A DNA stretch of 11,512 bases from JAKOQB01 sp050258235 (GTDB taxonomy: Bacteria; Pseudomonadota; Gammaproteobacteria; Burkholderiales; Burkholderiaceae_F), in NCBI GenBank assembly GCA_050258235.1, contig JBLMYK010000208.1:1-11512 (forward strand), read 5' to 3'. Below are positions 6,001 to 11,512 of this stretch, in pieces. The position numbers were made by a program, and so were the translations under genes. The notes beneath the pieces are model-generated. The model worked only from the letters and a program-made list of their open reading frames with translations, did no database searches and had not been told where the DNA came from. Numbering within the stretch: position 1 is the first letter of the stretch; each line of letters starts with the position of its first letter.

Positions 6001-8052
6001 TCAGGCAACCCTGCGCACGGCGCGCCGCGTCGCGAGCGGCGCCATCTTCTGCTCCTCTGCGGCCGTCAGCACGCGCACGCTCGGGAAATATCCCTGGTAA
6101 ACGACGCCGTGCAGCTCCACCTTGTTCTGCACGCGCAAGTAGCGGATCAGGTATTCGACGATGTTGTCGGTGATGCGTTGCCCGGGGACCAGTACCGGAA
6201 TTCCGGGCGGGTAGGGGACGATCTGGTCGGCGCAAATGCGGCCCTTCAGCGCGGCGTTCGGCTGGTCGTTGTCGTCGAGCAACGGGATCAGCTCGCCGCC
6301 GCAGTAGTAGGCGTCGCGCGGAAGATAGACCAGCTCGGTGAACGGCGGCAGGTCGGGCGAGCGGTACAGCCGGCGCGGTGCGCGCTTCTCGCGTCCGATG
6401 CGCATCATGGCGTCGTAAAGGCGCGAGCACTTCGAACGCGTGGTGCCGATCGTCAGCAGCAGCGTGATGGTGTTGAAGGTCGACTTCTCGATCGTGATGT
6501 TGAAGCGCGTGAACAGTTCCTGCTGCAGTTCGTCAACGGTCAGGCCGCAGGACGAAATGTCGACCGTGATCTTGGTCGGGTCGAGCCGGATGCCATCGCC
6601 CTTGACCTCGTCGGGCAGCAGGTCGTCGAGTTCGAGGACGCGGAACACGCCGGTCGAGTTGATCTGCTGCCGCAGCTCGGCCGCCAGCATCAGCGTGCGC
6701 TCGAGCAGCTTGTAGCCTTCCAGCACCGCCTGCTTGCGGCCGACGTCGAGGCTGGCGATCATGCTGTACATCGGGCTGGTCGATGTATGCATGTTGAAGT
6801 TCTCGCGGAACAGGTGTTCCTTGAACGTCGGATCGTTCACGTGGATGAACGCCGCCTGTGAAAAGGCCGTCAGCGTCTTGTGCGCCGACTGCGTGGCGTA
6901 GTCGGCGCCTGCTTCGAGCGCGGTGGGCCGCAGGTCGGGGTGAAAGCGCGCATGCGAGAACCAGGCCTCGTCGATCAGCACCTTCATGCCCTTCGCATGT
7001 GCGGCGTCGACGATCGGCTTCAGGTCGTAGCGCAGTCCGTCGTAGGTGCATGACGTCAGCACGAGCAGCTGCGCGCCGGGGTGGCTCTCGATCGCCTTCA
7101 GGATCGTGTCCTTCGGCACCGGGCCGAACACGCCGTATTTGCGGTTGACGCTGGAATCGAGGTAGATCGGTCGCGCGCCGGACAGCACGACACCGTGGTG
7201 CACGCTCTTGTGGCAGTTGCGGTCGAGCAGCATCTGCTCGCCCGGCGCGATCAGCGTCTGCAAGATGACCTTGTTGGCGGTCGAGGTGCCGTTGGTGGCA
7301 AAGAACGTCTTGCGCGCGCCGAACGCATTCGCCGCCATCTGCTGGGCCTCGGCGATTACGCCGGTGGGCTCCATCAGCGAGTCGAGCGCCTTGACCGACA
7401 CCGACAGATCCGCGTCGAATACGTGCTCGCCCATGAATTCGTAGAACTCGTTGACCCACGGGCTGCCGCGCAGCGAGTCGCCGCTCGAGTGCCCCGGCGT
7501 GTGCCAAGCGTCCTTGGCCGACAGCACGTAGGCTTTGAGCGCGTCGTAGAAGGGCGTGCGCGCGCGCTCGGCGATCTGTGCATTCAGGATCCGGTACATG
7601 CCTCGGTAATCGCGCTCCTCGCGGTAGAAATAGCCATCGACCGCCTCGGCAAACAGCGCGTCGACGACCTGGTCCTCCTTTTCCTTCTCGATCAGGATGT
7701 ACAGGTCGAGTTCCGGACGCAGCGCCGTGATCTTCTGCACCAGCTTCAGCGCGCTCACCTGCAGGTTGCGCGTCGGTTCCTTGCCGTTGCCGATCCGGCC
7801 CGTCCCCTTGGCAGCGGTGCGCCGCGCGCCCTCCTGCACCGCGTACAGCTTGTCGTCGACGATCACGATCTGGATGTCGCCATCCTCTTCGATCTGATGC
7901 AGCCCTTCCTTGGCGGTCAGCGCACCGATGAAGGTGATGCCGAACGGGTTGTCGAGCGAGCGCGCCGCGGCGTTCAGACCCTTGAGCAGTTCCCTGAGGA
8001 TGAGCGGCTCGTCGTTGATGACGAGGACTTTCGATATCGGGCCGGGCGTCAT
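6001..8052 (-). CDS. Class-I Orn/Lys/Arg decarboxylase with receiver-like N-terminal domain
   Basis: PLP-dependent decarboxylase of a basic amino acid, releasing CO2 and a polyamine (cadaverine, putrescine or agmatine). Of 683 residues, about 1-160 are a response-regulator-like wing domain: KVLVINDEPLILREL at the start and IVIVDDKLY with D66/D67. The conserved receiver Thr and Lys are not evident (ILIEKEKED and DGYFYREE stand there), so it is probably a pseudo-receiver. The aspartate-aminotransferase-fold core follows: WHTPGHSSGD (183-192), FFATNGTSTANK (250-261), DEAWFSHARFHP (361-372) and TQSAHKTLTAFSQA (387-400) with the PLP lysine K392. The C-terminal domain includes CADQIVPYPPGIPVLVPGQ. 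It is somewhat shorter than the E. coli LdcI/AdiA/SpeF enzymes (about 710-755). Substrate cannot be assigned; arg neighbours suggest ornithine or arginine. The ATG at 8052 has no strong ribosome-binding site. Confidence 0.92.
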   Translation of the reverse strand: MTPGPISKVLVINDEPLILRELLKGLNAAARSLDNPFGITFIGALTAKEGLHQIEEDGDIQIVIVDDKLYAVQEGARRTAAKGTGRIGNGKEPTRNLQVSALKLVQKITALRPELDLYILIEKEKEDQVVDALFAEAVDGYFYREERDYRGMYRILNAQIAERARTPFYDALKAYVLSAKDAWHTPGHSSGDSLRGSPWVNEFYEFMGEHVFDADLSVSVKALDSLMEPTGVIAEAQQMAANAFGARKTFFATNGTSTANKVILQTLIAPGEQMLLDRNCHKSVHHGVVLSGARPIYLDSSVNRKYGVFGPVPKDTILKAIESHPGAQLLVLTSCTYDGLRYDLKPIVDAAHAKGMKVLIDEAWFSHARFHPDLRPTALEAGADYATQSAHKTLTAFSQAAFIHVNDPTFKEHLFRENFNMHTSTSPMYSMIASLDVGRKQAVLEGYKLLERTLMLAAELRQQINSTGVFRVLELDDLLPDEVKGDGIRLDPTKITVDISSCGLTVDELQQELFTRFNITIEKSTFNTITLLLTIGTTRSKCSRLYDAMMRIGREKRAPRRLYRSPDLPPFTELVYLPRDAYYCGGELIPLLDDNDQPNAALKGRICADQIVPYPPGIPVLVPGQRITDNIVEYLIRYLRVQNKVELHGVVYQGYFPSVRVLTAAEEQKMAPLATRRAVRRVA

Positions 8053-8087
8053 GCCATCATCGGGCGCGGGAGGCGGGGTCGGGACGC

Positions 8088-8116
8088 TTTATGCGCGAAA
8101 TGGGTCGCGAACGCAA
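8088..8116 (-). promoter_or_regulatory. Possible promoter of the decarboxylase gene
   Basis: On the minus strand TTGCGT (8111-8116) and CATAAA (8088-8093) are separated by 17 bp, about 36 bp before the ATG. Matches to sigma-70 consensus are three of six and four of six, so this is only a candidate. Confidence 0.3.
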
Positions 8117-8219
8117 GCTGAAGATCGGACTTCGCGGCGCGGGTGTCCGACTAAGGTCACACAGGACGGCGGCCGCGCACGGTTCGACATCGGGACCGCG
8201 GAAATCGTTTCACGGGCGA

Positions 8220-8225
8220 TACAAT
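8220..8225 (+). promoter_or_regulatory. Possible -10 box (TACAAT) for the DUF3579-like gene
   Basis: TACAAT, one base from consensus, 95 bp before the plus-strand gene. I see no convincing -35 box 16-18 bp upstream. Transcripts from here would carry the GGGG/CCCC mini-stem at about 8232-8243 and the hairpin at 8275-8292. Confidence 0.3.
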
Positions 8226-8274
8226 TCACGAGGGGTCGGCCCCTACCTGCTGGCGACCGGCAACCGACGTTCCC

Positions 8275-8292
8275 GCCCGCCGCCTGGCGGGC
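8275..8292 (+). other. Perfect hairpin in the leader of the DUF3579-like gene
   Basis: GCCCGCC and GGCGGGC form a 7-bp perfect G+C stem with loop GCCT, ending 27 bp before the TTG start codon. No T-tract follows, so it is not a terminator. Apart from this and the candidate promoters, the divergent region 8053-8319 shows no gene. Confidence 0.5.
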
Positions 8293-8319
8293 GATTCTCC
8301 CGATCTGCAACGCCTCGCC

Positions 8320-8661
8320 TTGACGTCCCAGACTCCGAAACCGGCGGCCGCGCCAAGGCAGTTCTTCATCCACGGTATTACCGTGCACGGCAGGAAGTTC
8401 CGCCCCAGCGACTGGGCCGAGCGCCTGTGCGGCGTGATGTCGGGTTACCGGCCGGGTGGCGGGGGTGCCGGCCGCGACGCGCGGATCGGCTTCTCGCCGT
8501 ACTGCCGGCCGACGACTGTCGGCGGCGTCAAATGCGTGATCGTCGATGAACGGCTGCGGGACATCGAACGGATGGCGTTCGACTTCGTGATGAACTTCGC
8601 CCGCGACAACGAACTGCAGATATTCGAAGGCTGCGCGCTGCCGGAACCGCCAACAACATAG
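8320..8661 (+). CDS. DUF3579-like conserved protein of unknown function
   Basis: A 113-residue soluble protein. Sequence such as FFIHGITVHGRKFRPSDWAE (15-34), the glycine-rich SGYRPGGGGAG, FSPYCRPTTVGGVKCVIVDE and MAFDFVMNFARDNELQIFEG agrees with my memory of the betaproteobacterial DUF3579 family; I could not check this by search. No known catalytic motif, membrane span or signal peptide is visible. No ATG or GTG lies upstream in frame near the conserved start, so the TTG at 8320 (MTSQTPKPAA) is chosen; its ribosome-binding site is poor. The gene converges on rpsT, its stop codon touching the rpsT terminator. In the relatives I recall it also sits beside rpsT and arg genes, which hints at a linked but unknown role. 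Confidence 0.82.
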   Translation: MTSQTPKPAAAPRQFFIHGITVHGRKFRPSDWAERLCGVMSGYRPGGGGAGRDARIGFSPYCRPTTVGGVKCVIVDERLRDIERMAFDFVMNFARDNELQIFEGCALPEPPTT

Positions 8662-8706
8662 CCCAAGAAAGAAAAAGGGCGCGGCCCGCATCGCGCGACC
8701 GCGCCC
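8662..8706 (-). terminator. Intrinsic terminator of rpsT
   Basis: On the minus strand the stem GGGCGCGG/CCGCGCCC (8699-8706 and 8677-8684, 14-nt loop) is followed by TTTTTCTTTCTT. It lies 20 bp past the rpsT stop and begins directly at the end of the DUF3579-like gene. In the plus direction there is no T-tract, so it acts mainly on rpsT. Confidence 0.85.
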
Positions 8707-8726
8707 GCAATCTGGTCCGCCAGTGC

Positions 8727-8990
8727 TCAGGCCATCGCCTTGATCGCTGCCGCGAGCCGGCTCTTGTTGCGGGATGCGGTGTTCTTGTGGACGACCTTCT
8801 TGTCGGCGACCGAGTCGATCACGCTGGTGGCCTTCCGGAACACTTCCAGAGCCGCCTTCTTGTCCCCGGCGGCGATCGCCTTGCGAACTGACTTGACGGC
8901 CGTGCGCACGCGCGAACGCAATGCGGTGTTGTGCGTGTTTTGTACGGTGTTCTGGCGCGCGCGCTTGCGAGCCTGCTTGGAATTGGCCAT
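8727..8990 (-). CDS. rpsT: 30S ribosomal protein S20
   Basis: An 87-residue basic protein, the standard S20 length, that binds 16S rRNA in the body of the small subunit. It begins MANSKQARKRARQNTVQNTH, contains RSRVRTAVKSVRKAI and ends HKNTASRNKSRLAAAIKAMA, all characteristic of S20. The ATG at 8990 is preceded by AGGAAA with a four-base gap (8995-9000), a good ribosome-binding site that settles the start. It is transcribed alone, between its own promoter (about 9067-9095) and terminator (8662-8706), divergent from murJ and convergent with the DUF3579-like gene. The rpsT-murJ divergent pair is common in proteobacteria. Confidence 0.98.
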   Translation of the reverse strand: MANSKQARKRARQNTVQNTHNTALRSRVRTAVKSVRKAIAAGDKKAALEVFRKATSVIDSVADKKVVHKNTASRNKSRLAAAIKAMA

Positions 8991-9066
8991 GTCGTTTCCT
9001 GAGATCGTGGCGCCCTCGGGTGTTGCGGCAAGTAAAGAGCAGCGAGGGGCGCCCGGAAAGCCCTAA

Positions 9067-9095
9067 ACTATATCAGAGCGGCCCGTCGCGAACAA
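9067..9095 (-). promoter_or_regulatory. Probable sigma-70 promoter of rpsT
   Basis: Minus-strand TTGTTC (9090-9095) and TATAGT (9067-9072) with a 17-bp spacer, in the most AT-rich part of the divergent rpsT-murJ region. A transcript would have a leader of about 70 nt. I see no separate, clear promoter for murJ on the plus strand. Confidence 0.55.
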
Positions 9096-9133
9096 AGAAT
9101 TGGCGTTGCGGCCGGATCGGATCCGACGCCTCC

Positions 9134-10681
9134 TTGAACCTCCTTCGCGCTGCCGCCACCATATCCGGCCTGACGATGCTCTCGCGCATCACCGGGCTGG
9201 TGCGCGATCTGCTGATCTCGCGCATCTTCGGCGCTTCGGCCGAGACCGACGCCTTCAATGTCGCGTTCCGCCTGCCCAACCTGCTGCGTCGGCTGTTTGC
9301 CGAAGGAGCGTTCCAGCAGGCGTTCGTGCCGATGCTGGCGGGGGTACGACGACAACAGGGCGACGACGGCATGCGCAACCTGGTCGACCACGTTGCGTCG
9401 GCGCTGTTCTGGACCCTGCTGACTGTCTCGGCGATCGGCGTTGCGCTGGCGCCCGTGCTGGTCTGGCTGATCGCGTCGGGTCTGGCCGCGAATCCGGTGG
9501 CATTCGATCTGGCGACGGTCATGACGCGCTGGATGTTCCCGTACATCCTCTTCATGTCGCTCGTGTCGCTCGGCGCCGGCGTGCTGAACACCTTCCATCG
9601 ATTCGGAATCCCGGCCGTGACGCCGGTCCTGCTGAACCTGTCCTTCATCGGCTGCGCGATCTTTCTCAGTCCGCATCTGGCACGGCCGATCATGGCGCTC
9701 GCGTTTGCGGTCGTGATCGGCGGCGCGCTTCAGCTCGGCCTGCAGGGGGCGGCACTGCGCAGGATGGGCCTGCTCCCGCGCATCGGCAGCTTGCGTGCCG
9801 CATTCGCCGACGCAGGCGTGCGGCGGATCCTCCGGCTCATGCTGCCGGCTGTGTTCGCGGTGTCCGTGGCACAGTTGTCGATCATCATCAATACGAACAT
9901 CGCGTCGCATCTGGCGGCCGGCAGCGTCACCTGGCTCGCATTTGCCGACCGGCTGATGGAGTTTCCGACCGCTCTGCTCGGGGTCGCGCTGGGCACCGTG
10001 CTGCTGCCTGCGCTGTCGAAGGCGGGTGCCGAGGGTCATGCGGAGGACTACAGCCGGCTGCTGGATTGGGGCCTGCGGTTGACCTGCCTGATCGCGCTGC
10101 CTGCCGCATTGGGGCTCGGGCTGCTTGCCGACGGGCTGGTCGCGGTGCTCTTCCAGGGCGGCCGGTTCAGCGCCCACGACGTGACCCAGACTGCGCTGGC
10201 GCTGACCGGATACGCGGTCGGGCTGCTGGGCCTGATTACAGTCAAGATCCTGGCGCCCGGCTTCTATGCACAGCAGGACGTGAAGACGCCGGTGAAGATT
10301 GCGGTGATTTCACTGCTGGCGACGCAGGCGGCCAACGTCGCGTTTGTCCCGCTGCTCGCGCACGCGGGACTCGCGCTTTCGGTGGGAATCGGCGCGCTGG
10401 TCAATGCCGCGTTGCTGTTCGCCGGGCTGCGCAGGCGAGGGGTCTACCAGCCGCAGCCAGGCTGGCCGCGCTTTGCCGTCAAGGTCGCGGTCGCACTCGC
10501 CGCGCTGGCGACCCTGCTGTGGTTTGCCGGCCGCCGCATCGACTGGATCGCCATGCAAGGCGCATTGACGACCCGCGCGATCTGGCTGGCCGGCGTGATT
10601 GCCGCCGCAATGGCGCTTTATTTCGGCCTGCTGTGGCTGTTCGGGTTCCGGCTGCGCGATTTCTCGCTGCGCGCGCGATGA
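9134..10681 (+). CDS. murJ: Lipid II flippase MurJ (MviN)
   Basis: Polytopic inner-membrane protein that moves lipid-linked peptidoglycan precursor to the periplasmic side. From the TTG at 9134 it has 515 residues, the usual length, with about 14 hydrophobic segments. The start MNLLRAAATISGLTMLSRIT brings the family residues R18, R24, D39 and R52 to the same numbers as in E. coli MurJ, which supports this TTG although no good ribosome-binding site is seen. Motifs: SRIFGASAETDAFNVAFRLP, LLRRLFAEGAFQQAFVPML and FADRLMEFPTALLGVALGTV. The reading frame is open far upstream into the rpsT region, but that part is not MurJ-like. It is divergent from rpsT and convergent with the peroxiredoxin gene. 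Confidence 0.96.
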   Translation: MNLLRAAATISGLTMLSRITGLVRDLLISRIFGASAETDAFNVAFRLPNLLRRLFAEGAFQQAFVPMLAGVRRQQGDDGMRNLVDHVASALFWTLLTVSAIGVALAPVLVWLIASGLAANPVAFDLATVMTRWMFPYILFMSLVSLGAGVLNTFHRFGIPAVTPVLLNLSFIGCAIFLSPHLARPIMALAFAVVIGGALQLGLQGAALRRMGLLPRIGSLRAAFADAGVRRILRLMLPAVFAVSVAQLSIIINTNIASHLAAGSVTWLAFADRLMEFPTALLGVALGTVLLPALSKAGAEGHAEDYSRLLDWGLRLTCLIALPAALGLGLLADGLVAVLFQGGRFSAHDVTQTALALTGYAVGLLGLITVKILAPGFYAQQDVKTPVKIAVISLLATQAANVAFVPLLAHAGLALSVGIGALVNAALLFAGLRRRGVYQPQPGWPRFAVKVAVALAALATLLWFAGRRIDWIAMQGALTTRAIWLAGVIAAAMALYFGLLWLFGFRLRDFSLRAR

Positions 10682-10688
10682 GCGCCCG

Positions 10689-10720
10689 GGAAGCCTCCCG
10701 CCGCGATGACGGGGGCTTCC
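10689..10720. terminator. Hairpin between convergent murJ and peroxiredoxin genes
   Basis: GGAAGCC(T)CCCG pairs with CGGGGGCTTCC across a 9-nt loop, one bulged T, 8 bp after the murJ stop. No T-tract follows on either strand, so termination strength is uncertain; it may serve both genes or protect 3' ends. Confidence 0.55.
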
Positions 10721-10745
10721 GATCCTGGCAATGCTCCCGCGAGCG

Positions 10746-11249
10746 TCAAACGTGGGGCAGCATCGCCTCGGCGCCGCTGACCTCGAACTTGCCCGGCGCT
10801 TCGATGTGCAGTTTCTTCACCTCACCATCGACGACCAGCATCGCAAATCGCTGGCAGCGCACGCCCATGCCGCGCGCGGTGAGGTCGAGTTCCAGCCCGA
10901 GCTTCTTCGCGTACTCGGCCGAGCCGTCCGCCATCATGCGTACCTTGCCGGTCGCGTTCTGGTCACGGCCCCAAGCACCCATCACGAAGGCATCGTTGAC
11001 CGACAGGCACCATATTTCGTCCACGCCCTTCGCCTTCAGTGCGTCGTAGTGCCTCAGGTAACTCGGCACGTGCTTCGCCGAGCAGGTGGGCGTGTAGGCA
11101 CCTGGCAGGCCGAAGATCAGGATCTTCTTGCCTTTGACCAGGTCCCCGACGTTGAAAGTGTTGGGTCCCAGCGAGCAGCCCGCCGTTTCGACCTCGATGA
11201 ATTCCTGCAGTTGCCCTTGCGGCAGGCGATCGCCGACCTTGATTGTCAT
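10746..11249 (-). CDS. Peroxiredoxin, PrxII/Prx5 type
   Basis: Thiol peroxidase reducing H2O2 and organic hydroperoxides in the cytosol. At 167 residues it is a stand-alone redoxin domain without a fused glutaredoxin. The peroxidatic cysteine C56 sits in LPGAYTPTCSAKHVPSY with T53. C81 in GVDEIWCLSVNDAFVM is 25 residues later, the position of the resolving cysteine in plant-type PrxII. The active-site arginine is expected in GVRCQRFAML (R131 or R134). Start: the ATG at 11249 gives MTIKVGDRLPQGQLQEF, typical of the family, with GGAG about eight bases upstream; a longer frame to 11297 overlaps the preceding gene and is rejected. It follows the gamma-glutamyltransferase gene by 44 bp on the same strand and could be read through from it. 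Reductant (glutathione/glutaredoxin or thioredoxin) is not decidable here. Confidence 0.93.
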   Translation of the reverse strand: MTIKVGDRLPQGQLQEFIEVETAGCSLGPNTFNVGDLVKGKKILIFGLPGAYTPTCSAKHVPSYLRHYDALKAKGVDEIWCLSVNDAFVMGAWGRDQNATGKVRMMADGSAEYAKKLGLELDLTARGMGVRCQRFAMLVVDGEVKKLHIEAPGKFEVSGAEAMLPHV

Positions 11250-11293
11250 GCTCCGATCTCCGGTGGTTGAGTGAGTCTGTTCGAAAAGTGTAG

Positions 11294-11512
11294 TCAATCG
11301 CCCAGCGCGATGCCTTCGCGCCGCGGATCGGCGCCTCCCGCCCAGCCGGGACGGTCGTCGGGCAATTGGACACGCACGATGCCCTGGGTTCCGCTCGGCA
11401 TCGAAAATTCCCGCACCTCGTGCCCGCGTTGTTCCAGTTGCTCGATCGCCGAGCGACTGAAGCGACCGGCTTCGAGATCGGTGGGGCCGTTCAGGCTGTC
11501 GAAGTTGGGGAG
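11294..11512 (-). CDS. Gamma-glutamyltransferase, C-terminal end (5' part beyond the window)
   Basis: Only the last 72 codons and TGA are visible, starting LPNFDSLNGPTDLEAGRFSR and ending WAGGADPRREGIALGD. The GGADPRREG-A-GD ending is characteristic of the small subunit of gamma-glutamyltranspeptidases, which cleave the gamma-glutamyl bond of glutathione, usually in the periplasm after self-processing at a threonine. That threonine and the signal peptide would be upstream of the window. Between RGHEVRE and the end the usual family pattern holds, so the gene looks intact here. The peroxiredoxin gene lies 44 bp downstream on the same strand, giving a loose glutathione/peroxide theme if they are co-transcribed. 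Confidence 0.85.
   Translation of the reverse strand, partial: LPNFDSLNGPTDLEAGRFSRSAIEQLEQRGHEVREFSMPSGTQGIVRVQLPDDRPGWAGGADPRREGIALGD

Noticed and set aside
8921..9133. N-terminal extension of MurJ to 8921
   Set aside because: Would lie antisense to rpsT and through its promoter; the extension lacks MurJ features, and the TTG at 9134 restores standard length and residue numbering.
9100..11049. 649-codon plus-strand open frame
   Set aside because: Shadow of murJ in another frame running on into the antisense of the peroxiredoxin gene; low-complexity Arg/Ala composition.

Overview
The window reads as GC-rich chromosomal DNA of a betaproteobacterium. This is my inference from protein resemblances (long-form ArgG, ArgF ending in ENRLHVQKALMEYLL, a Bug-type periplasmic binding protein, a DUF3579-like protein) and from a gene neighbourhood, murJ / rpsT / DUF3579 / arg genes, that I recall from that class. 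No search was run.

Layout, left to right. The 5' part of argG (minus, cut by the window edge). A Bug-type (TctC-like) solute-binding protein gene and a TPR-like/GGDEF diguanylate cyclase gene (both minus). About 610 bp without a gene, holding an array of ~140-bp direct repeats. Then argF and argD (minus, coupled, argD first) and a large class-I Orn/Lys/Arg decarboxylase with a degenerate receiver-like N-terminus (minus). A divergent intergenic region leads to a DUF3579-like gene (plus), which converges on rpsT (minus). murJ (plus) is divergent from rpsT and convergent with a PrxII/Prx5-type peroxiredoxin gene (minus). The 3' end of a gamma-glutamyltransferase gene (minus) closes the window.

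The most unusual part is the stretch downstream of argF. Each ~140-bp unit carries two small hairpins plus a copy of the last ~20 codons of argF. The two displaced copies still read as ArgF C-termini with their own stop codon. They differ from the resident gene almost only at synonymous positions over the conserved part, which suggests they come from another functional argF allele rather than from simple duplication and decay. In one displaced copy and in the resident gene, the tail is bracketed by a perfect 11-bp inverted repeat with a 61-nt spacer. The two arm sequences differ at three positions and all three are compensated. The array lies exactly where argF and argG are separated by the cyclase and Bug genes, so it may mark an old integration or recombination site at the argF 3' end.

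Functionally, argD, argF and argG supply steps of arginine synthesis (acetylornithine transamination, carbamoylation of ornithine, argininosuccinate formation). The adjacent decarboxylase would consume a basic amino acid, possibly ornithine or arginine. A minus-strand terminator and a -10-like TATAAT are packed into the ~50 bp before argD, separating decarboxylase transcription from argDF. The remaining genes are housekeeping: S20, the lipid II flippase, a peroxidase and glutathione breakdown.
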